Positions 1 to 6,693 of a stretch of 64,000 bases of DNA are shown one piece after another. Position 1 is the stretch's first letter. Each line of letters starts with the position of its first letter. The position numbers and the translations under genes were made by a program. A model generated the notes under the pieces. The model had not been told where the DNA came from. It searched no databases and was given only the letters and a program-made list of their open reading frames with translations. This DNA is from Duganella qianjiadongensis (GTDB taxonomy: Bacteria; Pseudomonadota; Gammaproteobacteria; Burkholderiales; Burkholderiaceae_D): assembly GCF_009857915.1 (NCBI RefSeq), contig NZ_WWCM01000004.1, positions 124,001-188,000 of the forward strand, given 5' to 3'.

Positions 1-556
1 CAGCGGCCAGATCGGCCATATTGTCGGGCGCCGCCGGATAGCTGCGCACCTCGATGCCGGGCACAGCCCTGGCCTGCTGCTCGTACACGCTGCCCTGCCC
101 TACGCCCAGTTTTTTGCCCTTGAGGTCAGCCAGTGTTTTATAGACGGCTTGCTCGTCCTTGCGCACAATCAGCTGCGGCATGGAATAGATATACGGCTGG
201 GAAAAATCGAATGCCTGCTCGCGCTTGGGGTTGATGCCCACCTGCGAAATGATCACGTCGTAGCGGCTAGCGGCCAGACCGGCCAGGATGCTGGCCCACT
301 CGCTGCTGACAAACTCCACCTTCAGGCCCAGCTTCTTCCCCAGCAGACGGGCCACATCGACGTCGTAGCCGGCCAGTTCACCCGTCTTCTGGTCCTTGTA
401 GTTAAACGGCGGATACGTGCCTTCCATCGCCACCCGCAGCGTGCCGCGCGCTTTCACCGTCGTCAGCAAGTCGGCCGCGCTGGCCGGCAAACTGGTGAGA
501 GCCAGCAGCGCCAGCATGGCGCCCAGCAATCGAACCGACAATACGCGTCTTTGCAT
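1..556 (-). CDS. Periplasmic amino-acid-type solute-binding protein (family 3), C-terminus cut by window edge
   Basis: The reading frame is open from an ATG at 556 to the window edge, giving 185 residues of a family 3 solute-binding protein (SBP_bac_3) of the cystine/polar amino acid ABC-importer kind. It begins with a Sec-type signal peptide ending near ASA-AD (residues 26-29). The family-typical opening GTLRVAMEGTYPPFNY follows at about 38-53, then GYDVDVARLLGKKLG, and later DFSQPYIYS. It should bind its ligand in the periplasm and pass it to a membrane permease, which is not visible here. AAGGA lies 7 bases before the ATG. The gene is 20 bases downstream of the same-strand gene at 577-984, so the two are probably co-transcribed. 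The substrate cannot be named from the sequence; cystine or another polar amino acid is the best guess. Confidence 0.85.
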   Translation of the reverse strand, partial: MQRRVLSVRLLGAMLALLALTSLPASAADLLTTVKARGTLRVAMEGTYPPFNYKDQKTGELAGYDVDVARLLGKKLGLKVEFVSSEWASILAGLAASRYDVIISQVGINPKREQAFDFSQPYIYSMPQLIVRKDEQAVYKTLADLKGKKLGVGQGSVYEQQARAVPGIEVRSYPAAPDNMADLAA

Positions 557-576
557 AGTTTTCCTTGGTCAGCGAT

Positions 577-984
577 CTACCACGCGCACATGCGCTGTGG
601 CCGGCCAAAACGGTGCCCCACCACCAGTATGGAACTGGCGATCAGGCTGCTTAAGCCCAGCATCAATTGTATGAGTTTATCGTCCGGCAGCACCCACAGC
701 CGGCCCGGCGGCGCTTCGTCCAGCTGGGCCGCCGCCATGATCAGCGGCGCTATCCATTCGGCTTCGGGCGTCAGGTCCAGCACCAGCGCGCCGTCGGTGG
801 TCTGCAGATACACTTCGCCGCCGGCAGCCAGCGTAAAGCACACGCCGTAGCCCGTTTCCTTAGGGGCGACATGTTCCTGCAAGGCGAGATTGTGTTCGGC
901 GATCCAGAGTTCGACATCGGCCGGCGTTTCCAGCGCATGCCAGGGCACAGGGCGGAAACGGGGCGGGTCAGTTTGGTCTTGCAT
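577..984 (-). CDS. Hypothetical protein, 135 aa
   Basis: I do not recognise this protein. It has an ATG at 984 with AGGA 6 bases upstream, which supports the start. The sequence is a soluble-looking N-terminal two thirds (proline-rich opening, then a mixed region with GYGVCFTLAAGGEVYLQTTDGALVLDL, suggestive of beta strands) followed by a hydrophobic stretch LIQLMLGLSSLIASSILVVG near residues 105-124, long enough for one membrane segment, and a short basic tail. There is no signal peptide. It lies immediately upstream of the solute-binding protein gene at 1-556 with a 20-base gap, so it probably leads that transcript. No function is proposed. Confidence 0.6.
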   Translation of the reverse strand: MQDQTDPPRFRPVPWHALETPADVELWIAEHNLALQEHVAPKETGYGVCFTLAAGGEVYLQTTDGALVLDLTPEAEWIAPLIMAAAQLDEAPPGRLWVLPDDKLIQLMLGLSSLIASSILVVGHRFGRPQRMCAW

Positions 985-1026
985 GGAATTCCTGTATTGA
1001 AAAGCAGCTGCCAGTGTAACCCAGCC

Positions 1027-1770
1027 TCAGCCTTTCCACGTGCGGTTCAGGCCCGTATCGGTATGGATCCAGCCGCCTTTCGGGCCGCTGCGGTAGTAGA
1101 AGCCCACACCGCCCTGACGGAAGCTGCGCACCAGCCCGCCCAGCACTTCGGAATTCAGGTTGGCCAGACGGATATCGGCGGCCCGGCCTTCCATATGCAG
1201 CGACTGGCGCGCCGCCGGCACGCCCGCCTCGCGCAGCTTCTGGTTGGAGGCCGGGGTGCGGTAGCCGGACAGGATTTCCAGCGGCGTATCGATGCCGTAG
1301 CGCGCTACGAAAGCCTGGGTGCCCCACAGCGTTTCGAACAGTTTGGGATCGATGGCGATGGTTTCCTTGCCATTCACATCGCGCATCAGGTGGCACAGGT
1401 CCTGATAGGCCGACTGGATCAGCTCGCCATCGCGCCAGTACAGCAGCCTGGCCCGTTCGCCGCTGGCCGGACGCACTACCTCGATGGTGCGCGGGCGCAG
1501 CCAGAACTCCAGATCGAGCGCCTGGGCATCGAAAATATCGGGCGGCGGCGCCAGTTCCGTACCGGAAGGTGCGCTCTGCTCGGCCGCCCGGGCCATGCTG
1601 GTGCTGGCCGGCTTGCCGGCAGCGGGCACCGCATGGCTGGCCGGTTTGCTGATGGACGCGGTGCTATGGGGCGCCACGCTGCGGGCAGCACACCCTATCA
1701 GCGGCACGGTACACAGTCCGGCCCCGACTACACCTAAACTCTGCTGTAAAAAATCTCTGCGCGTTGCCAT
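1027..1770 (-). CDS. Tat-exported YcbK/DUF882-like M15 family peptidase
   Basis: This 247-residue protein resembles the DUF882/YcbK group of the M15 zinc peptidase clan, which cleaves or binds peptidoglycan peptides in the cell envelope. The N-terminus TRRDFLQQSL followed by a hydrophobic run is a twin-arginine signal, and a Cys in GCAA near residue 27 may even be lipidated. A linker rich in Ala/Ser/Pro runs to about residue 75. The catalytic part is at the C-terminus: SGYRTPASN, then SLHMEGRAADIRL (His and Asp zinc-ligand positions) and GGWIHTDTG (second His). These match the HxxGxAxD and WxHxD pattern of the family. The ATG at 1770 begins directly at the Tat signal. The gene stands alone; the downstream gene on the same strand starts 43 bases away. 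Confidence 0.85.
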   Translation of the reverse strand: MATRRDFLQQSLGVVGAGLCTVPLIGCAARSVAPHSTASISKPASHAVPAAGKPASTSMARAAEQSAPSGTELAPPPDIFDAQALDLEFWLRPRTIEVVRPASGERARLLYWRDGELIQSAYQDLCHLMRDVNGKETIAIDPKLFETLWGTQAFVARYGIDTPLEILSGYRTPASNQKLREAGVPAARQSLHMEGRAADIRLANLNSEVLGGLVRSFRQGGVGFYYRSGPKGGWIHTDTGLNRTWKG

Positions 1771-1866
1771 ACACTACCTGTCAAAAGCAATATGGGTACT
1801 ATAGCCTATGCCGAGGGAATACAAAACCTCTGCGCGTGCCGATAGTGCCCTTGCGCGCACCTGCGT

Positions 1867-2694
1867 TCAGGCCGCCACTGCCTTGAGCGGCGCCAGATCC
1901 GCCAGCTGGGTACGCGGCTGGTCCAGCAGATAGCCCTGCCCCAGCAGGTTCAGGCCTGCCGTGGCCGACAGTTCGCGCAGGCCTGCCAGCGTGGCCGGCG
2001 TTTCTATCCGCTTGAACAGCAGCGCCACGCCCGCCTCGCGGCAGCGCGCGCACAGCGTCAGCAGCGCATCGGTATCGGCGCATGCGCGCCCATCGAGCTT
2101 GAACACGGCCGGCCGCAAGCGCTCCAGTATCTGCAAGGCCTCGCTCGGCGCCGCCGCATTGATGGCGAGCCGGAAACCGTTGCGGCGGTAATTATCGGCC
2201 ACATAGTTGAGCAGCCAGCCCTGCTGCGGCGAGGCGGCAGGCAGTTGCAGCACCACCCTGGCCAGCGGCAGTTCCAGCGCATCGAGGATGCGGCGGAACG
2301 CATGGCCATGGTTGCTGCTGACGGCGCTGAGCAGGCGGTCATGCACGTTCAGATACAGATCCTGCCCGTCATCGCCCGCCTGCCGGAAGAAGTTCATCGC
2401 ATGCAGCAAACGGCACAGGCGGTCCAGCTCTATCGATTCATCGTCGCTGGCGGCATGGTCGAGCAGACGCCACAGCGACAGCCCCTGATCCTGCGCCGCT
2501 GCGCTGCGCGCCAGTCCTTCATAGGCCTGCACACCGCCGCCACGCAGTTCGCGGATGGGATGGAAGGCGCTACTCAGCGTGCAATTGAAGAAGCGTCCTT
2601 GCGCCCGGCCCTCGTGATCGAGCCAGATGCTGGACGTGCTGCCGGCAGCGCCGGATAGGCGGGCCAGATAGTCTTGCAAAACGGGAAATGACAT
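1867..2694 (-). CDS. Degenerate EAL-domain protein, probably catalytically inactive
   Basis: A longer frame opens at a GTG at 2709, but GAGGAG lies 5 bases before the ATG at 2694, so I start there (275 residues). The C-terminal 220 residues have the order of an EAL (c-di-GMP phosphodiesterase) domain: FHPIRELRGGGVQAYEGLARS where the EAL motif sits, LYLNVHDRLLS at the usual VNLS position, VFKLDGR for the LKID strand, and LLGQGYLLDQP for the final QGYLF motif. Key residues are missing: the EAL motif reads EGL, the DDFGxG loop is replaced by NAAAPSEA, and the AEGVE motif is FKRIE. It is therefore more likely a c-di-GMP sensor or a protein-interaction module than an enzyme. The assignment as EAL-derived is by eye; profile scores would be marginal. 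Confidence 0.65.
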   Translation of the reverse strand: MSFPVLQDYLARLSGAAGSTSSIWLDHEGRAQGRFFNCTLSSAFHPIRELRGGGVQAYEGLARSAAAQDQGLSLWRLLDHAASDDESIELDRLCRLLHAMNFFRQAGDDGQDLYLNVHDRLLSAVSSNHGHAFRRILDALELPLARVVLQLPAASPQQGWLLNYVADNYRRNGFRLAINAAAPSEALQILERLRPAVFKLDGRACADTDALLTLCARCREAGVALLFKRIETPATLAGLRELSATAGLNLLGQGYLLDQPRTQLADLAPLKAVAA

Positions 2695-2849
2695 GCTGCT
2701 CCTCGGCACGCTCTGATAACAGTGACAGCCTAGCTGGCACTGGCCTGCAGCTGAACGAATGCTTTCAGCTATGGATATGCCAAAAGCTTCGTTCCGCCGC
2801 TGGCGCGCTGGCGCTATCGTTAGCCATCGCCACTGCCTAGGGAAGCACG

Positions 2850-3647
2850 ATGTGTCAATTACTCGCCATGAGCAGCAAACAGCCTGCCGCGGTAGATTTT
2901 TCCTTCACCGGCTTCGCGCGCCGTAGCGCCGAACATCGCGACGGCTGGGGCATCGCCCTGCACAATGGCAGCGATTGCCAGCTCTATACCGATGCACTGG
3001 CCTGCAGCGAATCGGCGCTGGCGCGCCAGCTCAGCGCGCAGCCTATCAAGGCGCGCAATGTCATCGCGCATATCCGCAAGGCCACTCAGGGCCGGGTATC
3101 GCTGGAAAACAGCCATCCGTTCACGCGCCAGCTATGGGGCCAGACCTGGTCGTTCGCCCATAATGGCGACCTCAAACTGTTCCGCCCCCGCCCCGGCCTG
3201 TATGCACCGTGGGGCGACACCGATAGCGAGCTGGCGTTCTGCCACCTGCTGTCGGAGCTGGCACTGCGCTATGAACACCGGCCGCCGCGCCACCAGCTAT
3301 TTGCCATGCTGCAGGTGCTGGCGGCCAGCATCGCCGTGTACGGCACTTTTAACTTCCTGCTCTCGAACGGGGAATTCCTGTTCGCCTATTGCAGCACCGA
3401 GCTGCACTGGGTGCAGCGCCAGTATCCGTTCTCGGTGGCCAAACTGGTCGATTGCGATGTCAGTATAGACTTCAGCCAGCACAACCGGCACGACGACCGC
3501 ATGACGGTGATCGCCACCCAGCCGCTGACCAGCAACGAAACATGGCAGCGTTTTGGCGCCGGCGAACTGAAACTGTTTATGCAGGGCGAGGAAGTGGGCG
3601 CACAGCCGGTGCGCCAGCAGGAATGGGAGCTACAGGTCTGCGCCTAG
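2850..3647 (+). CDS. Class II glutamine amidotransferase, YafJ type
   Basis: This 265-residue protein is a stand-alone N-terminal-nucleophile glutamine amidotransferase of the YafJ (GATase_4) group. Cys2 directly after the initiator Met (MCQLL) is the catalytic nucleophile exposed when Met is removed. The supporting motifs are present: HRDGWGIALH at about 30-39, HIRKATQG at about 73-80 and WSFAHNGDL at about 103-111. The ATG at 2850 follows GGGAAGC at moderate spacing. No synthase partner is encoded nearby; the physiological acceptor of this group is unclear, although relatives act in ergothioneine-type or cell-wall pathways. The gene converges on the acetyltransferase gene, with 6 bases between the two stops. 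Confidence 0.88.
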   Translation: MCQLLAMSSKQPAAVDFSFTGFARRSAEHRDGWGIALHNGSDCQLYTDALACSESALARQLSAQPIKARNVIAHIRKATQGRVSLENSHPFTRQLWGQTWSFAHNGDLKLFRPRPGLYAPWGDTDSELAFCHLLSELALRYEHRPPRHQLFAMLQVLAASIAVYGTFNFLLSNGEFLFAYCSTELHWVQRQYPFSVAKLVDCDVSIDFSQHNRHDDRMTVIATQPLTSNETWQRFGAGELKLFMQGEEVGAQPVRQQEWELQVCA

Positions 3648-3653
3648 CGCCGC

Positions 3654-4190
3654 TCAGGCGGAATTGCAGTTGCAGAAGCGCTTGCGCTTGCTGCCGTCGG
3701 CGGCGGCGTCCAGCTGCTTCCAGAAGAATACGGTCTCGACGCCATAAGGCGAGCGTACCTTGCCTGCATCGGTATAGCCGCAACGGGCGAAAAAGCCCTC
3801 GCCCGTGGCCGTGCTATGCAGTTGCAGGGCTTTCACGCCCCAGCTGCAAGCCTGCGCCTCCACCCGCTCCAGCATGGCCTTGCCCAGGCCCTGCCCGCGC
3901 ACTTCAGGCAGCAGATAGCACAGGGCCAGCTTGCCGGCGCCGGTCAGCAAGGCTACGCCCACCACCACGCCATCCTGTGCGGCTACCACGGAATAATTAG
4001 TGGGCGAAGCAAACCAGCTCGCCACCATTTCAGGCGTCTTGTTGCCCAGCCATGCGGCCAGAATGGCAGGATCCTGCCGGTGGTCCTGCACACAGCATTC
4101 GGCGATGGAACGCCGCAGCACGGTGCAGGCTGCAACCGCATCGCTGACCTCTGCCGGACGGACTTCAAGACTGCGAATTTCAGAACTCAT
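3654..4190 (-). CDS. GNAT-family N-acetyltransferase
   Basis: The 178-residue protein has the GNAT fold order: an N-terminal strand VRPAEVSDAVAACTVLRRSI, a central strand VVVGVALL, the acetyl-CoA-binding motif A LPEVRGQGLGKAMLERVEAQA (R/Q-x-x-G-x-G/A equals RGQGLGK, about residues 118-124), and a C-terminal FFARCGYTDAGK. It should acetylate a small molecule or a protein amine, and the substrate is unknown. The last residues SKRKRFCNCNSA form a basic, Cys-containing tail unusual for the family. It is transcribed toward the amidotransferase gene. The start at 4190 gives a normal family length. Confidence 0.85.
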   Translation of the reverse strand: MSSEIRSLEVRPAEVSDAVAACTVLRRSIAECCVQDHRQDPAILAAWLGNKTPEMVASWFASPTNYSVVAAQDGVVVGVALLTGAGKLALCYLLPEVRGQGLGKAMLERVEAQACSWGVKALQLHSTATGEGFFARCGYTDAGKVRSPYGVETVFFWKQLDAAADGSKRKRFCNCNSA

Positions 4191-4223
4191 GTACGCTCAC
4201 AAACATTTCTATTAGCAAAAATG

Positions 4224-4239
4224 AAGCGTTTAAACGCTT
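4224..4239. promoter_or_regulatory. Perfect 16-base palindrome in the divergent GNAT/sbp gap
   Basis: AAGCGTTTAAACGCTT is a perfect palindrome, 34 bases upstream of the GNAT start (4190) and 238 bases upstream of sbp. Its position fits an operator for the GNAT gene. The regulator cannot be named; LacI-family operators are comparable in length but usually have a central CG. Confidence 0.4.
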
Positions 4240-4405
4240 TCTTCAGTGCCTGATTCGACTATACACCAAGCGATAAAAGTCGTTGCGGACGCAGCCTAAC
4301 TCCCTTCACAGCCTAGTAGCTGGCCCTGCTTTTGCCCACGAATCATTCCGGAATTCCTTATGCGGAAATCGAGGAACTGTCGTGCGTCTCCCTTAAAATA
4401 AGCAT

Positions 4406-4423
4406 ATAACGAAAAATTCGTAT
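4406..4423 (+). promoter_or_regulatory. Inverted repeat in the sbp promoter region, candidate CysB-type site
   Basis: ATAACGAAAAATTCGTAT contains the inverted repeat AACGAA/TTCGTA separated by 2-3 A and lies 54-71 bases upstream of the sbp start codon in an AT-rich stretch. Sulfate-uptake genes are normally controlled by LysR regulators CysB/Cbl, so that is the natural candidate. This is inference from position; the site was not compared with a matrix. Confidence 0.35.
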
Positions 4424-4476
4424 CTTTTCGGCGCGGAATTTTACACTATGAGCGTCCGTTCATCAGAAAGCCCCTT

Positions 4477-5499
4477 ATGACCACGCACCTGCCTACCCGC
4501 CGCCTGTTCACCACTGCTCTGCTAGCCGCCAGTGCTGGCCTGTTCAGCCTGTCCATGCCGGCGCAGGCCGCCGAAACGGTGCTGCTCAATGCCTCATATG
4601 ACGTGGCACGTGAACTGTTCAAGGACATCAATCCCCTGTTCGTAGCCGAGTGGAAAAAGACTACGGGCGAAACCATCAATGTGAACCAGTCGCACGGCGG
4701 TTCGTCCAAGCAGGCCCGTTCCGTGGCCGACGGCATGGAAGCGGCCGTGGTCACCATGAATCAGGCCAACGATATCGACATGCTGGCCGAGCGCGGTCTG
4801 GTGGTGCAGGACTGGGCCAAGAAATTCCCCAACAATGCCGCGCCGTTCTACTCCACCATGGTATTCCTGGTGCGCAAAGGCAATCCGCAACATATCAAGG
4901 ACTGGAGCGACCTCGCCAAGCCGGGCGTGAAAGTCATCATTCCCAACCCTAAAACGGCCGGCAACGGACGCTACACCTATCTGGCAGCATGGGGCTCGGT
5001 GCTGAAAAAAGGCGGCAATGAAGCCCAGGCGCGTGAACTGGTAACGAAAATCTTCAAAAACGTGCCCGTGCTTGACGCCGGCGGCCGTGGCGCCACCACC
5101 ACCTTCACCCAGCGCAGTATCGGCGACGTGCTGGTGACGTTCGAAAACGAGGTAAATCTGGTGCGCGCCGAATTCGGCGACAACTTCGAGGTGGTCTATC
5201 CCTCCATCTCGATACTGGCCGAATCGCCTGTCGCCGTGGTGGACAAGGTGGTGGACCGCCGCAATCTGCGCAAGCAGGCTACCGGCTATCTGAACTTCCT
5301 GTACTCGGAACAGGCGCAGGACGTGATCGCCAAGCACTACTTCCGTCCCCGTTCGGAAGCCGCGTTCAAAAAATACAACGCCAATTTCCGCCAGATCAGC
5401 CTGTTCACCGTGGATGACGTATTTGGCGGCTGGAAAGCTGCTCAAAAGAAACACTTTGATGATGGCGCCGAATTCGACCGCATCTATCAGAGCAAATAA
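4477..5499 (+). CDS. sbp: Sulfate/thiosulfate ABC transporter periplasmic binding protein
   Basis: The 340-residue protein is Sbp/CysP: an export signal with paired Arg (PTRRLFTTALLAASAG) cleaved near AQA-AE (residues 29-32), then LLNASYDVARELFKDINPLF and the family signature INVNQSHGGSSKQARSV at about residues 66-82, where the Ser and Gly contact sulfate. Later motifs DIDMLAERG, NPKTAGNGRYTYLAAWG and FENEVNLV also fit. It captures sulfate in the periplasm for a CysTWA permease. No permease or ATPase gene follows; an intrinsic terminator lies 56 bases after the stop, so this copy is monocistronic and must use permease genes elsewhere. The start is the first ATG that gives a complete signal peptide; its Shine-Dalgarno is weak. 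Confidence 0.95.
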   Translation: MTTHLPTRRLFTTALLAASAGLFSLSMPAQAAETVLLNASYDVARELFKDINPLFVAEWKKTTGETINVNQSHGGSSKQARSVADGMEAAVVTMNQANDIDMLAERGLVVQDWAKKFPNNAAPFYSTMVFLVRKGNPQHIKDWSDLAKPGVKVIIPNPKTAGNGRYTYLAAWGSVLKKGGNEAQARELVTKIFKNVPVLDAGGRGATTTFTQRSIGDVLVTFENEVNLVRAEFGDNFEVVYPSISILAESPVAVVDKVVDRRNLRKQATGYLNFLYSEQAQDVIAKHYFRPRSEAAFKKYNANFRQISLFTVDDVFGGWKAAQKKHFDDGAEFDRIYQSK

Positions 5500-5820
5500 G
5501 CGCACAGTTCTCCGGGAGCATTAGCCGGCACAGACCGCATACCCCTCGCTTATAGGCCCCGCCATCGTCGCGGGGTCTTTTTTTTCTCGTTTTGCGCGCT
5601 CCGCCGGCCTTAGCTACGGTCCGCCTGACAGAGTTGCGCCTGCAACTATTCAAATTTGCCAATAAGCCTAGTGGAATCCGGCAGTTACAATCAATAGACG
5701 AGAAAGAACTTTAATGTTATCTTCCAGCGTGAGAGAGTATTGCCGCACAGATAGAGGCAATCCGTGGCGACCAGGGCCTGCTCCACCGAATTCCGCCTGA
5801 TTCAACCGAATATTCAAACT
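5500..5820. other. Intergenic region between sbp and pbpG
   Basis: This 321-base gap holds the sbp terminator (5555-5585). Beyond it I see no convincing gene. An inverted repeat ATTGCC/GGCAAT with an 11-base spacer lies at 5739-5761, about 60 bases before pbpG, and may be a control site. A clear -35/-10 pair for pbpG was not found by eye. Confidence 0.4.
5555..5585 (+). terminator. Intrinsic terminator after sbp
   Basis: CCCCGC at 5557-5562 pairs with GCGGGG at 5570-5575 around a 7-base loop, the stem extends by a G-T and a G-C pair, and eight T follow (5578-5585). This is a textbook rho-independent terminator for sbp. Confidence 0.9.
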
Positions 5821-6693
5821 ATGCTCAAGAAAATTATCGCTGTATTACTGAGTTCCGTGACGGCTGCCGCACTGGCTGTGCCGCTGGGCTCGCAGTCCGT
5901 GCTGGTGGTGGAAGATGACACCGGCAAAGTGCTGCTGGAAAAGAACTCCACCGTACAAGTGCCTATCGCTTCGCTCACCAAGCTGATGACGGCCATGGTG
6001 GTGCTCGATTCCAAGGCCGACCTCGACGCGCCTATCAGCATCGAAAAAATCGACGTGGACACCCTCAAGCACAGCACCTCGCGCGTGCCGGTCGGTGCCG
6101 AACTGTCGCGCCGCGATGTGCTGCAACTGGCGCTGATGTCGTCCGATAACCGCGCTGCGGCCTCGCTGGCGCGCACCTTCCCCGGTGGTCCGGAGGCCTT
6201 CAAGGCTGCGGTGAACGCCAAAATCCGCGCGCTGGGCATGCACCAGACCGTGATCGAAGAACCTACCGGCCTGTCGCCCAACAACCGCTCCACCGCGACC
6301 GATCTGGTACGCATGGCCAGCGCCGCTTCGGCCTATCCGGAAATCCGCCGCATCACCACCGATACCAAGGACGTCATCAAGATCAAAGGCCGCGAGGTGG
6401 AATACCACAACACCAACCGTCTGGTGGGCGCCAAGGGCTGGGATGTAGGTCTGTCCAAGACCGGCTATACGGAAGAAGCCGGCCGCTGCCTGATCATGCG
6501 CTTCAAATCGGCCGGCAAGAACGCCACGCTGGTGCTGCTCAATGCCAAAGCCAATTCGGCCCGCATGATGGACGCACTGAATATCCGCCGCTTTATCGCC
6601 GGCCCGGACGGCGAGCCTAAAGTGATGAAAGTATCGGCCAAGACCAGCCGCAAGGCCGCCAAGAGCAGCAAGCACCGCCGCCGCGCTGCCTGA
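5821..6693 (+). CDS. pbpG: D-alanyl-D-alanine endopeptidase, PBP7 type
   Basis: This serine peptidase (S11 family) cuts D-Ala-meso-DAP cross-links in periplasmic peptidoglycan. The frame is open from 5764, but MLKKIIAVLLSSVTAAALA at 5821 is a proper signal peptide, so 290 residues are annotated. All three penicillin-binding motifs are present: SLTK at 51-54 (nucleophile Ser51), SDN at 108-110 and KTGYT at 213-217. The basic C-terminal tail (SAKTSRKAAKSSKHRRRAA) could bind DNA-like polyanions or the membrane, and is more strongly charged than in the E. coli protein. The stop codon abuts the recD stop on the other strand with no intervening base (TGA/TCA). Confidence 0.92.
   Translation: MLKKIIAVLLSSVTAAALAVPLGSQSVLVVEDDTGKVLLEKNSTVQVPIASLTKLMTAMVVLDSKADLDAPISIEKIDVDTLKHSTSRVPVGAELSRRDVLQLALMSSDNRAAASLARTFPGGPEAFKAAVNAKIRALGMHQTVIEEPTGLSPNNRSTATDLVRMASAASAYPEIRRITTDTKDVIKIKGREVEYHNTNRLVGAKGWDVGLSKTGYTEEAGRCLIMRFKSAGKNATLVLLNAKANSARMMDALNIRRFIAGPDGEPKVMKVSAKTSRKAAKSSKHRRRAA

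Noticed and set aside
5405..5662. Minus-strand frame over the sbp terminator
   Set aside because: It crosses an intrinsic terminator and has Arg/Lys-rich low-information content.
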